From: Chromobacterium phragmitis
GTDB taxonomy: Bacteria; Pseudomonadota; Gammaproteobacteria; Burkholderiales; Chromobacteriaceae
Assembly: GCF_003325475.1 (NCBI RefSeq)
Contig: NZ_CP029495.1
Coordinates: 4,154,001 to 4,218,000, forward strand
Direction: 5' to 3'
Length of the DNA stretch: 64,000 nucleotides
Each line of letters opens with the position of its first letter. Position 1 is the stretch's first letter. Made by a program: the position numbers and the translations under genes. Shown one piece after another: positions 8,558-16,966 of the stretch. The notes under the pieces were generated by a model. It saw nothing but the letters and a program-made list of their open reading frames with translations. It ran no database searches and was not told where the DNA came from.

Positions 8558-10471
8558 ATGGCTCTGATTACCGTCGAGAAGGCCTGCCTCGCCTTCGGAC
8601 ACCACGCGCTGCTGGACAATGTAGATTTCGCCCTGGAACCGGGCGAGGCGGTCGGCCTGATCGGCCGCAACGGCGCGGGCAAGTCGTCGCTGCTCAAAGG
8701 CATCGCCGGCGCGGTGCAGCTGGACGATGGCCGCATCAACACCAAGGGCGACGTCAAGGTCGCCTATGTGCCGCAAGAGCCGGAATTCGATCCCGGGCAC
8801 ACCGTGTTCGAAGCCGTGGCCGAAGGCCTGGGCGATCTCAAGGCCCTGCTCACCGACTACCACAAGGTCACTCAGCAACTGACCCAGGCCGACGCCGACC
8901 ACGGACAGGCGCTCGCCCGCATGGAAACCATCCAGCACGAGCTGGAAGCCCGCGGCGGCTGGCAGTTCGACGCGCTGATCGCCTCCACGCTGAGCCATCT
9001 GGAACTGAACCCCGACGCGCGCATCTCCGACCTGTCCGGCGGCTGGAAAAAGCGGGTGGCGCTGGCGCGCGCGCTGGCGTCCAAGCCGGACGTGCTGCTC
9101 TTGGACGAGCCGACCAACCACTTGGACGTGTCCGCCATCGAGTGGCTGGAAGGCCTGATCAAGAGTTTCTCCGGCAGCGTACTGCTGATCACCCACGACC
9201 GCCGCTTCCTCGACAACGTCGCCACCCGCATCATTGAACTGGACCGCGGCATCCTGCGCAGCTATCCGGGCAGCTTCTCCGCCTACCAGACGCGCAAGGC
9301 GGAAGAGCTGGCGATAGAGGAAGAGCAGAACCGCGTATTCGATAAATTCCACGCTCAGGAAGAGGCGTGGATACGCAAGGGCGTGGAGGCGCGCCGCACC
9401 CGCAACGAGGGCCGCGTGCGCCGGCTGGAGGCCATCCGCCGCGAACGCTCCTCGCGCCGCGAGCGTGTGGGCCAGGTCAACTTCCAGCTGGACGCCGGCG
9501 AACGCTCCGGCAAGCTGGTGGCGGAGCTGGAGCATGTCAGCAAGGGATTCGGCGACAAGCAACTGATCCGCGATTTCACCAGCCGCATCCTGCGCGGCGA
9601 CAAGATCGGCCTGATCGGGCCCAACGGCGCCGGCAAGACCACGCTGCTGAAGCTGATCCTGGGCGAGCTGGAGCCCGACTCCGGCACGGTCAAGCAAGGC
9701 ACCAAGCTGGAAATCGCCTACTTCGACCAATTCCGCGAGCAACTGGACGAGGAAACCAGCGTCGCCGACATCATCAGCCAGGGCAATGATTTCGTCGAAA
9801 TCGGCGGCGTGAAGAAGCATGTGATGAGCTATCTGGAAGACTTCCTGTTCTCGCCGCAGCGCGCGCGCAGCCCGGTGCGCTCGCTGTCCGGCGGCGAGCG
9901 CAACCGCCTGCTGCTGGCCCGCCTGTTCACCCGTCCGGCCAATGTGCTGGTGCTGGACGAGCCGACCAACGATCTGGACATCGACACGCTGGAATTGCTG
10001 GAAGACGTGATTGCCCAGTATTCCGGCACCGTATTCCTGGTCAGCCACGACCGCGCCTTTCTCGACAATGTGGTGACCCAGGTCATCGCCTTCGAGGGCG
10101 AAGGCAAGCTGGAAGAATATCCGGGCGGCTATCAGGACTGGCTGGACGCGAAAAAACGCATGGCCGAATACGCCCCGGCGGAAAAGACCAAGGACGCCGC
10201 GCCGGCCAAAGATGTTCCGCGCCAGGACAAGCCCAAGGCCCCGCGCAGCAAACTCTCCTACAACGAAACCCGCGAACTGGCGGCGCTGCCTGACCAGATC
10301 AGCGCGCTGGAGGCGGAACAGGCCGAACTGAACCAGCGTCTGCTGGACCCCAACTGCTACCGAGACGCGCCCAAGGAAGCCATCGCCTGGCAGCAGCGCG
10401 TGGAGGCCATCGACGAACTGCTGCTGGACAAGCTGGCGCGCTGGGAAGAGCTGGAGCAGCGCGCCAACTGA
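8558..10471 (+). CDS. uup: ABC-F family ATPase Uup
   Basis: The 637-residue product has two ABC ATPase domains and no membrane segment. First domain: Walker A GRNGAGKSS (about residue 36), signature LSGGWKKRVAL, Walker B LLLDEPTNHLD. Second domain: Walker A GPNGAGKTT (about 350), signature LSGGERNRLLL, Walker B LVLDEPTNDLD. The Lys-rich linker and C-terminal coiled coil (about 570-637, LPDQISALEAEQAELNQRL) match Uup. ABC-F proteins act on ribosomes; Uup has also been tied to transposon excision and branched DNA. Start at 8558 (MALITVEKACLAFGHH) gives the family length. Confidence 0.94.
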   Translation: MALITVEKACLAFGHHALLDNVDFALEPGEAVGLIGRNGAGKSSLLKGIAGAVQLDDGRINTKGDVKVAYVPQEPEFDPGHTVFEAVAEGLGDLKALLTDYHKVTQQLTQADADHGQALARMETIQHELEARGGWQFDALIASTLSHLELNPDARISDLSGGWKKRVALARALASKPDVLLLDEPTNHLDVSAIEWLEGLIKSFSGSVLLITHDRRFLDNVATRIIELDRGILRSYPGSFSAYQTRKAEELAIEEEQNRVFDKFHAQEEAWIRKGVEARRTRNEGRVRRLEAIRRERSSRRERVGQVNFQLDAGERSGKLVAELEHVSKGFGDKQLIRDFTSRILRGDKIGLIGPNGAGKTTLLKLILGELEPDSGTVKQGTKLEIAYFDQFREQLDEETSVADIISQGNDFVEIGGVKKHVMSYLEDFLFSPQRARSPVRSLSGGERNRLLLARLFTRPANVLVLDEPTNDLDIDTLELLEDVIAQYSGTVFLVSHDRAFLDNVVTQVIAFEGEGKLEEYPGGYQDWLDAKKRMAEYAPAEKTKDAAPAKDVPRQDKPKAPRSKLSYNETRELAALPDQISALEAEQAELNQRLLDPNCYRDAPKEAIAWQQRVEAIDELLLDKLARWEELEQRAN

Positions 10472-10559
10472 CGGCCGCGCCGCTTTGCCGCGCAGGCGGC
10501 CATGGGCTACACCGGAAGGAGGCGGCGGCGCCCGCCCCGCCGACAACCGGTGGAAAAGC

Positions 10560-11357
10560 ATGCGGCGCGTCCCGACACTCGATACTCCTGCCCTGCCTCT
10601 GGCCGCGGCGATGGCGATGGCGATGGCGATGGCAGGCGCGCATGGCCAGCCACTGCGCGCCTGCGCGTCGGACGCTGATTTCCCGCCCTATGTTTTCACC
10701 GCGTCGTCCGGCGAATCCGGCGTCGCCCAGGATACCGGGCTCGCCATCAACGTGCTGCAGCGCGCGCTGAGGCGAGCCGGACTGGAGCCGGCCGCCGTGC
10801 AGAGGCTGCCCTGGAAGCGCTGTCGGGAAATGGTCGCCCACGGCCAACTGGACATCGCCATCGACGTACCCACCCGCGAGCTCGACCCCGCCCGCTTTCT
10901 GGCCACCGATGCGTACGCCACGGTCCACCATCTGTACTTCTACTCCCGCCGCAAGCACCCCGACGCCGCGCCGCTGCGCTCGCCGGACGATCTGAAGCGC
11001 TTTCGCGCCTGCGGGCTGTTCGGCAGCAATCTGACCGCGCTCGGCGCCGCCCCATCGCGCCAGGACACTGGCGCCAAAAACGTCCGCAGCGCGATCGCCA
11101 AAGTAGCGGAGGACCGCTGCGACGTCTTCATCGAATTCAAGGAAGTGATAGACAATCTGTCGCAACGCGATGCCGCCTTGCGCGACGCGATCAACCAACC
11201 CGGCTTAGCTCGAGCCGAGCTGCCCGGCGAGGCTCCGGCCGGTTTGCACTTCGAATTCACCCCCGCGACGAAAGACGGCGTTGCGCTGCGCCAGTCTTTC
11301 AACGCCACCATCCGCGATCTGACGCGCAACGGCGAGATGGAGCGGATGACGCCCTGA
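10560..11357 (+). CDS. Periplasmic solute-binding protein, family 3-like (orphan)
   Basis: The 265-residue product has a signal peptide that contains four Ala-Met pairs, encoded by a perfect (GCGATG)x4 hexamer array. The mature part starts near CASDADFPPYVFTASSG. It resembles amino-acid-type binding proteins: INVLQRALRRAGLEPAAVQR, LPWKRCREMVAHGQLDIAID, then a second lobe. No transporter subunits are nearby. The ATG at 10560 is chosen over upstream in-frame starts because it places the signal peptide correctly. Ligand unknown. Confidence 0.72.
   Translation: MRRVPTLDTPALPLAAAMAMAMAMAGAHGQPLRACASDADFPPYVFTASSGESGVAQDTGLAINVLQRALRRAGLEPAAVQRLPWKRCREMVAHGQLDIAIDVPTRELDPARFLATDAYATVHHLYFYSRRKHPDAAPLRSPDDLKRFRACGLFGSNLTALGAAPSRQDTGAKNVRSAIAKVAEDRCDVFIEFKEVIDNLSQRDAALRDAINQPGLARAELPGEAPAGLHFEFTPATKDGVALRQSFNATIRDLTRNGEMERMTP
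10608..10631 (+). repeat. GCGATG hexamer microsatellite, four units
   Basis: Four perfect tandem copies of GCGATG lie inside the signal peptide of the binding-protein gene that starts at 10560. Each unit encodes Ala-Met, so gain or loss of a unit keeps frame and changes signal-peptide length. Confidence 0.85.
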
Positions 11358-11363
11358 TCGCCG

Positions 11364-12335
11364 TTATTTAGGCGGCCTGCCGAATACCGTTCTGGCTGCG
11401 ACCGGCATCAACTGGTCGATATTGAGGCGCGTCGCCACCAGAACCGGGATCAACACCTCCCTGGCCGGCGGCTTTCCATGCAGTTGCGCCGCCAAGCCTT
11501 CCGCCGCCGAACGGCCCATCAAGTATGGCTGCTGCATGCCGACTGCGATCAATGCCCCGCGTTTGAGCAAACTCGCGACTTCGGGCATCGCGTCAAAGGA
11601 AACCAGCAGCATCTGCTTATCCCTGCCCGCCTCCCGGATCGCCCGCAGCGCCCCTTCAACCGGCTGATCCGTCTCCACGAACAATCCTCGCAGCTCCGGA
11701 TGCGCCGCCAGCGCGGCGCGAACGTAATGGTAGGTTTCTTCTGCGGAGTAATCCCGCATCTGCCTCAGCACGGATTCGCGAGGGAATCCCGCGTCCCGCA
11801 TCGCGTCGCGGAATCCATTGCTGCGATCCAGCCCGTTCTTCCGGGCCAACTCTATCGCGATCATGCCGTACGCCCCGCCGCCCCAGCCGCGCGCGCGCAT
11901 CTCCTTCGCCAGCGCCACGCCTACGTCGTAAGCGCCGCGATAGTTGTCCGACTTGACGAAGCTGACGTAATCTCCGCCGCTCGAGCCGATATCGGCGATG
12001 GCTACCGGAATCTTGGCCCGCTTGGCCAACAGCAACGCATCCTCCGCCGACTTGCTGTTGGTAGGGGAAATCACGATGCCCGCCGCATGCTGCTCGACGG
12101 CGCGGCGGACATTGTCCAGCTGCCTCTCCGCGCTGAGCCCGCTGTCCATTTCCACATAGGCGTAGCCGTTGGACTCCGCCACCGCCTTGACGCCCTGCCC
12201 CACCGTTGACCAAAAGGGCAGCTCCGCCTTGGCGGCGATGTAAACGATATCGGCGGCACTCGCTGGCGCCGCCGCCAGGGCGAGCGCAGCTGCGCCCATC
12301 CAGGAAGCCATTTTCGCGATCATCGAACGGTTCAT
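11364..12335 (-). CDS. Periplasmic sugar-type binding protein (RbsB-like, orphan)
   Basis: The 323-residue product has a cleavable signal peptide ending near ALALAAAPASAADIVYIAAK. It follows the Peripla_BP_4 (RbsB) layout: FWSTVGQGVKAVAESNGYAY, LDNVRRAVEQHAAGIVISPT, RSNGFRDAMRDAG, and GLFVETDQPVEGALRAIREA. Members bind sugars or autoinducer-2 for ABC importers or chemoreceptors. There is no permease or ATPase gene in the window near it. It converges on the orphan binding-protein gene that ends at 11357, 6 bases away. Ligand unknown. Confidence 0.82.
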   Translation of the reverse strand: MNRSMIAKMASWMGAAALALAAAPASAADIVYIAAKAELPFWSTVGQGVKAVAESNGYAYVEMDSGLSAERQLDNVRRAVEQHAAGIVISPTNSKSAEDALLLAKRAKIPVAIADIGSSGGDYVSFVKSDNYRGAYDVGVALAKEMRARGWGGGAYGMIAIELARKNGLDRSNGFRDAMRDAGFPRESVLRQMRDYSAEETYHYVRAALAAHPELRGLFVETDQPVEGALRAIREAGRDKQMLLVSFDAMPEVASLLKRGALIAVGMQQPYLMGRSAAEGLAAQLHGKPPAREVLIPVLVATRLNIDQLMPVAARTVFGRPPK

Positions 12336-12592
12336 TCCACTTCCCCAAACTGGTCTTGCCCGGTCTTCATTCTAGGGCGTGCATTCGTGAGTCATTGCGA
12401 AAAACAACGCCGCATTTACACTGCCGCCATGGCTGCGGCTCTGGCCCGCGCTATACTTCCCCCAAACGCCGCCCTCCCTATCCCACCGCTCGGAGAACCT
12501 GCCGGGATGGCCGGCCCGCACTGAGAATCGACCCGACGAACGGCGAAGCATTTCGATCGTCGCGGCATGAAATGACAGGAGTCCAAGCGAAC

Positions 12593-13156
12593 ATGCAAGA
12601 CAACCCGCTGAGGGATGACAACTTCGACCGGCGCCGCCTGCTCAAGGGCGCCGCGCTGGCGGGTCTGGCGGCTTTGCTCGCCGCCTGCGGCACCACCCCC
12701 ACCAAAACCGGCCAGCATCGCCCGCGCCCCGGCAAGCCAGGCGGCGACACCTCGCTGTCCAATCTGCGGGCCGACGGCAACGGCCGCGAAATCCTGCTGT
12801 ACACGATAGGCCTGCTGGACGGCGGCTACCGCTTCGGCGGCAACAATCCCGAAGCCGGCCTCGATTGCAGCGGCATGGTCAGCTACATCTACCAGAACGC
12901 CGTCGGCATCCGCCTGCCGCACAACGCGGCCCAGATCGCCGGCATCGCGCGTGCCATTCCGGACAACCAGATGCAAGTCGGCGATCTGGTGTTCTTCAAC
13001 ACCATGAACCGGCCGTTTTCCCATATGGGCATCTTCATCGGCGACGGCAAATTCGTCCACGCCCCGCGCAGCAACAGCACGATCCGGGTCGCGCGGCTGG
13101 ACAACGTCTATTTCGCGCCCCGCTACGAAGGCGCGCGCACCGTGCTGCGCGCCTGA
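12593..13156 (+). CDS. NlpC/P60 peptidase, probable Tat-exported lipoprotein
   Basis: The 187-residue product begins with DNFDRRRLLKGAALAGLAAL followed by the lipobox LAAC, so Cys near residue 29 would be lipidated. RRRLLK fits the twin-arginine pattern. The catalytic domain (about 60-185) shows GLDCSGMVSYIYQ with the nucleophile Cys, LPHNAAQIAG, VGDLVFFN, and FSHMGIFIGDGKFVHAP with the catalytic His. Such enzymes cut peptide bonds in peptidoglycan stems. ATG 12593 is preceded by CAGGAG; an upstream in-frame ATG at 12572 is less likely because it lies in front of that Shine-Dalgarno. Confidence 0.85.
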   Translation: MQDNPLRDDNFDRRRLLKGAALAGLAALLAACGTTPTKTGQHRPRPGKPGGDTSLSNLRADGNGREILLYTIGLLDGGYRFGGNNPEAGLDCSGMVSYIYQNAVGIRLPHNAAQIAGIARAIPDNQMQVGDLVFFNTMNRPFSHMGIFIGDGKFVHAPRSNSTIRVARLDNVYFAPRYEGARTVLRA

Positions 13157-13229
13157 CCCCGCCAGCCGCCTTCGCGGCGGCTGCCCCTCCCGCCTTTCGT
13201 CCCTCGCCAAAAAATATTTCACTCCGCCG

Positions 13230-13257
13230 GGAATAATCGGCGGCGGCCTTGCGTATA
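13230..13257 (+). promoter_or_regulatory. Candidate ECF-type promoter of the COG4315-YVTN-sigma operon
   Basis: GGAATAA (13230-13236) and CGTATA (13252-13257) are separated by 15 bases, 60 bp before the first gene of the operon that ends with an ECF sigma factor and its anti-sigma. GGAATAA-type -35 and CGT-type -10 elements are common for ECF sigma factors. Autoregulation is inferred, not shown. Confidence 0.4.
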
Positions 13258-13270
13258 CCCCTATGCAAGC

Positions 13271-13288
13271 GCGGAACAAACGTTCCGC
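13271..13288. promoter_or_regulatory. Inverted repeat GCGGAAC-N4-GTTCCGC in leader
   Basis: A perfect 7-bp inverted repeat with a 4-base loop lies 29 bp before the COG4315 gene start and just after the candidate ECF promoter. It could be an operator or an mRNA hairpin; nothing in the sequence decides between these. Confidence 0.4.
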
Positions 13289-13316
13289 ACTCCGCCAATC
13301 CGATCAGGAGTCATCG

Positions 13317-13691
13317 ATGAAACGCACTTTGCTGCTCGGCGGCATGCTCGCCGCCTTCGCCACCGCCTCGAGCCTGGCCGCGCCCTCGCCGGTGTCGACA
13401 CGCGACGGCGCGCTGACCGACACCGCCGGCATGACGCTCTACGTTTTCGAGAAAGACAAGACTGGCGATGGCCGCAGCGCCTGCAACGGCCCGTGCGCGG
13501 GGCTCTGGCCGCCCCTGGCCGCCGGCGCGGATGACAAGCCGGAAGGCGATCTGGGCCTGGTGACGCGAGACGACGGCTCGCGTCAATGGTCGTGGCGCGG
13601 CAAGCCGCTGTACCGCTTCGCTCAGGACAGCGCGCCCGGCGAACGCAAGGGCGACAACTTCAAGCAACTGTGGCGCGTGGCCAAACCGTAA
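13317..13691 (+). CDS. COG4315 secreted-repeat protein
   Basis: The 124-residue product has a signal peptide (MKRTLLLGGMLAAFATASSL) and then the COG4315 pattern: a LTDTAGMTLYVFEKD segment, SACNGPCAGLWPPL with two Cys, a basic-acidic stretch, and WSWRGKPLYRFAQD. These small secreted proteins have no agreed function but often sit beside ECF sigma or redox genes. It is the first gene of a four-gene rightward run with the propeller protein, sigma factor and anti-sigma. The ATG at 13317 gives a clean signal peptide. Confidence 0.85.
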   Translation: MKRTLLLGGMLAAFATASSLAAPSPVSTRDGALTDTAGMTLYVFEKDKTGDGRSACNGPCAGLWPPLAAGADDKPEGDLGLVTRDDGSRQWSWRGKPLYRFAQDSAPGERKGDNFKQLWRVAKP

Positions 13692-13732
13692 CCCCGCCGA
13701 GCCGAAACCCAAATCCAAGAGAGAAGACCCGC

Positions 13733-14710
13733 ATGCGAAAAACCGCCACCCTCATCTCCGCCGCCATCTTGTGGGCGCTTGCGCAAGCCTCGGCCGCCCA
13801 GGCTTTCGACCCCGACATCCGCAACAACACGCTGGCGATCAGTCCCGACGAAAGCCTGGCGATCGCCGGCAATAGCCAGAGCCCAACGCTGAAGGTGTAC
13901 GACTTGGCCAGCGGCGAGCAACGGGCGACGCTGCCCGGCTTCATCACGCCGCGCAACATCGTGTTTTCGCCCGATGGCCGCAGCTTCTACGTCACCGATA
14001 GCAGCAAGGGCCTGCTGGAACGATGGAATGCCGGCACATTGAAACTGGAAGCCAGCCTGGCGCTGGGGCCCGGCGCTTTCGGCAGCGCCATCGACCGCCA
14101 AGGCGAGCGACTCTATGTCAACAACCAGGCGTCCAATACCGTCAGCGTGGTGGATCTCAAAGCCTGGCGGGTCAGCAAGGTGATCACTGGATTCTCCGGC
14201 CCGCGCCAAGGCGTCAAGCTGTCGCCGGACGGCGCCGATCTCTATGTCACCAATTTCCGCAGCGACAAACTGAGCGTGGTGGATACCGCATCCCTGTCCG
14301 TGCTCAGGGAAATCGGCGGCTTCAACAAGATCCGCGCCATTTCGATCTCCGCCGACGGCGGCATCCTGTACGCGGCCAATAGCGGCAACGACACCCTGTC
14401 CAAGGTGGATACGAAAACGGGGCTGATCACAGCCACCGTCGCGGTGGGAAGCGAGCCTTACGGCGCCGCGCTGCGCCCAGACGGCAAAGTCTTGTATTCT
14501 GGCAACCTGAAGAGCGACTCGCTGACCGAAGTCGCCCTGCCGGCCTTCACGCCCGCCGCGCAGATCGGCGGCCTGTCCGGCCCGCGCCAGGCCATCTCCT
14601 TCAGCCGGGACAGCCGCAAGGCCTGGGTGCTGAACGAGGACCTGAGCGTGGCCGAGCTGGACTTGGCGACGCGCCGGATCACCCGGGAGATCAAGCCATC
14701 GGTGAATTAG
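13733..14710 (+). CDS. YVTN-type beta-propeller protein, secreted
   Basis: The 325-residue product has a signal peptide (about residues 1-23, ending ASAAQA). Repeated blades of about 40 residues carry the pattern ...SPDG..LYVTN...SVVDT: FSPDGRSFYVTDSSKG, RQGERLYVNNQASNTVSVVD, SPDGADLYVTNFRSDKLSVV, SADGGILYAANSGNDTLSKV. Seven blades are plausible. Propellers of this kind bind partners or metals in the periplasm; substrate unknown. It follows the COG4315 gene by 41 bp and overlaps the open frame of the sigma factor. Confidence 0.85.
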   Translation: MRKTATLISAAILWALAQASAAQAFDPDIRNNTLAISPDESLAIAGNSQSPTLKVYDLASGEQRATLPGFITPRNIVFSPDGRSFYVTDSSKGLLERWNAGTLKLEASLALGPGAFGSAIDRQGERLYVNNQASNTVSVVDLKAWRVSKVITGFSGPRQGVKLSPDGADLYVTNFRSDKLSVVDTASLSVLREIGGFNKIRAISISADGGILYAANSGNDTLSKVDTKTGLITATVAVGSEPYGAALRPDGKVLYSGNLKSDSLTEVALPAFTPAAQIGGLSGPRQAISFSRDSRKAWVLNEDLSVAELDLATRRITREIKPSVN

Positions 14711-15207
14711 CACCAGAGCGGCAGTTTCATCGACTGCTGCTGGACAACCTCGCCCGCCTGCGCCGCTACGCGCGCGTGCTGGAACGGAACGCGGCGCTCG
14801 CCGACGATCTGGTCCAGGACACGCTGGAGTCGGCCTGGCGCGGCTGGCGGCAATGGCGGCCGGACACCGACATCCGCCCCTGGCTGTTCGGCATCATGCA
14901 CAACCGGCACGTGGACCACGTTCGGCGCAGCCGCCCGGCCAGCGAGCTGTCCGACGAGGAGTGGGCGGAACTGGCCGTCCCGCCCGCCCATGAGCGGACG
15001 CTTCGGCTGCGCGACCTCGACCGCGCCATCGCGCAGCTGCCGGCGGAGCAAAGAGAGGTCCTGTTGTTGGCGGTGGTGGAAGAGATGCGCTACCAGGACA
15101 TCGCCAAGGTTCTGGGGCTGGCGATGGGCACCGTGATGTCGCGCCTTCACCGGGGGCGCGAGCGGCTGCGGCAATTGATGGTTGAATACGGAGGCGCAAA
15201 GCCATGA
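14698..15207 (+). CDS. ECF RNA polymerase sigma factor (start codon non-canonical or unclear)
   Basis: Region 2 shows LLLDNLARLRRYARVLERNA then ADDLVQDTLESAWRGWRQW and IRPWLFGIMHNRHVDHVRR. Region 4 shows LPAEQREVLLLAVVEEMRYQ, DIAKVLGLAMGTVMSRLHRG. The conserved region 2 begins before the first in-frame ATG/GTG/TTG, a GTG at 14776, which would delete region 2.1. No ATG, GTG or TTG exists upstream in this open frame. Candidates are ATC at 14698 (8-9 bases after GGGAGA, giving IGELAPERQFH...) or CTG at 14734. Coordinates use the ATC as the longest plausible start. The stop overlaps the anti-sigma ATG. Confidence 0.8.
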   Translation: MGELAPERQFHRLLLDNLARLRRYARVLERNAALADDLVQDTLESAWRGWRQWRPDTDIRPWLFGIMHNRHVDHVRRSRPASELSDEEWAELAVPPAHERTLRLRDLDRAIAQLPAEQREVLLLAVVEEMRYQDIAKVLGLAMGTVMSRLHRGRERLRQLMVEYGGAKP

Positions 15208-15989
15208 CCGAACCGAATGCGGAAACGCTGCAGGCCTATCTTGACGGCGAATTGACCCAGCGGCAGGCCGAAGAAGTGGCAGCCTGGCTGGAGACGCATC
15301 CCGATGCCGTCCGGCGGCTGGATCAATGGCGCGAGCAGGACGACGCGCTGCGCGAATTGTGGCCGCTGCCAGAACAAGAAGCCATGCCCAGCCGGCTGTT
15401 GGCCGCGGCCAGGCCGCCTTCCCGACGCCCAGCTCCGGCGTGGCTCAGCCAGGCCATGGCCGCCGGGCTGGTGTTCGCGCTGGGACTGGGCGGCGGCTGG
15501 TACGGACGGCAAGCTTACCAGCCCGAACCCTCCGCCCAAGCCGCCGACTACGCGGCGGACAGCCTGCCGCGCCGAGCCGCCATGGCCCACGTGGTGTACA
15601 GCCCCGACATCCAGCGTCCGGTCGAGATCGGCGTGGACCAGGAGGCGCAGATGGTCGCCTGGCTATCGCGCCGCATGCGCAGCCCCATCACGCCGCCCCA
15701 GCTGGCGCCGGCCGGCTATGAGTTGATAGGCGGACGCCTGCTGCCCGGCGAACAAGGCCCGGTAGCCCAGTTGATGTATCACGACGCCGCCGGACAACGG
15801 GTGACGCTGTACGTGGCCAACGGCGCCCGGCCGCAATCGGAAAAGGGATTCCACTTCGCCAGCCAAGGGCCGGTCAACGTCTATTACTGGTGGGAGCATG
15901 GCCGCGGCTACGCCCTGTCCGCCGGCATGCCGCGAGACAAGCTGGCGGCGCTGGCGGCGCTGGCGCAGCGCCAGCTGGCCGCAGGCTAA
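15204..15989 (+). CDS. Anti-sigma factor, single-pass membrane protein
   Basis: The 261-residue product has a cytoplasmic N-terminal anti-sigma-like segment (ETLQAYLDGELTQRQAEEVA), one membrane helix (about residues 90-107, AMAAGLVFALGLGGGWYG) and a periplasmic domain ending in QGPVNVYYWWEHGRGYALSA. The zinc-binding HxxxCxxC motif of ZAS anti-sigma factors is absent. The start overlaps the sigma-factor stop as ATGA, so equal synthesis of the pair is expected. It probably holds the sigma factor at the membrane until an envelope signal arrives; the signal is unknown. Confidence 0.85.
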   Translation: MTEPNAETLQAYLDGELTQRQAEEVAAWLETHPDAVRRLDQWREQDDALRELWPLPEQEAMPSRLLAAARPPSRRPAPAWLSQAMAAGLVFALGLGGGWYGRQAYQPEPSAQAADYAADSLPRRAAMAHVVYSPDIQRPVEIGVDQEAQMVAWLSRRMRSPITPPQLAPAGYELIGGRLLPGEQGPVAQLMYHDAAGQRVTLYVANGARPQSEKGFHFASQGPVNVYYWWEHGRGYALSAGMPRDKLAALAALAQRQLAAG

Positions 15990-16080
15990 GCCTTCGAGCC
16001 CGGGCCTTGGCCGCCCCGGTGTATCTCGCGCCCGGCTGTGCTAAGCTGCTCCATCCACAATGCATCGCCACGCGACACCG

Positions 16081-16911
16081 ATGAAACTGAAATTCAGCAA
16101 GATGCACGGCCTGGGCAACGACTTCATGGTCGTCGACGGCGTGCGCCAGTCCGTCTCGCTCTCCACGGAACAGATCCGCCTGCTCGGCAACCGCCAGTTG
16201 GGCATAGGCTTCGATCAGTTGCTGCTGGTGGAGGCGCCGCGCGAGGCCGGCCACGACTTCCGCTACCGCATCTTCAACAACGACGGCGGCGAAGTCGAGC
16301 AATGCGGCAACGGCGCGCGCTGCTTCGCCAAGTTCGTCCGCGACGAGCGGCTGACCGACAAATCGCGCATCTCGGTGGAAACCGCGCGCGGCGTGATCTC
16401 GCCGGAATACCTGGGCGACGGACAGGTCCGCGTCGACATGGGCGTGCCGCGCTTCGCGCCCGCCGACTTGCCCTTCCTCGCCGATGCCGAAGCGCTGACC
16501 TACGCGCTGCCCGTCGCCGGCGGCGACGTCGAGATCGGCATCGCCTCGATGGGCAATCCGCACGCGGTGCAGCTGGTGGATGACGTGGACGCCGCGCCGG
16601 TGGCCGAAATCGGCCCCTTGATCGAGAACCATCCCGCCTTTCCGCAACGGGTGAACGCCGGCTTCATGCAAATACTCAACCGCGGCGAGATCCGCCTGCG
16701 CGTCTACGAGCGCGGCGCCGGCGAAACGCTGGCCTGCGGCACCGGTGCCTGCGCGGCGGCGGTCTGCGGCATTCGCCAGGGCCTGCTGGACGCGCGCGTC
16801 ATCGTGCGCGCTCGCGGCGGCGACATCCTGATCGAGTGGGCGGGCGAAGGCCGGCCGGTGATCATGACCGGGCCCGCCGTCACCGTTTTCCGCGGCGAAA
16901 TCGAACTTTAA
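16081..16911 (+). CDS. dapF: Diaminopimelate epimerase
   Basis: The 276-residue product interconverts LL- and meso-diaminopimelate for lysine and peptidoglycan synthesis. Both catalytic cysteines are in their motifs: NDGGEVEQCGNGARC near residue 80 and GAGETLACGTGACAAA near 220. The N-terminus MKLKFSKMHGLGNDFMVVDG is typical. An in-frame ATG 21 bases upstream exists, but 16081 matches the family start. The downstream DUF484 gene is the usual neighbour in the dapF-DUF484-xerC arrangement; xerC is not present here. Confidence 0.96.
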   Translation: MKLKFSKMHGLGNDFMVVDGVRQSVSLSTEQIRLLGNRQLGIGFDQLLLVEAPREAGHDFRYRIFNNDGGEVEQCGNGARCFAKFVRDERLTDKSRISVETARGVISPEYLGDGQVRVDMGVPRFAPADLPFLADAEALTYALPVAGGDVEIGIASMGNPHAVQLVDDVDAAPVAEIGPLIENHPAFPQRVNAGFMQILNRGEIRLRVYERGAGETLACGTGACAAAVCGIRQGLLDARVIVRARGGDILIEWAGEGRPVIMTGPAVTVFRGEIEL

Positions 16912-16966
16912 TCCCCAAGGCGACACCAACCCATTTCCGCATCCCGATAAGGAAAGGACAAGGCCG

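Noticed and set aside
8537..10561. Minus-strand open frame of 674 codons opposite uup
   Set aside because: Shadow of the two ABC domains; no recognisable protein.
13163..13183. GC-rich hairpin after the NlpC/P60 gene
   Set aside because: The stem is good, but no T-run follows and such repeats are frequent in GC-rich intergenic DNA.
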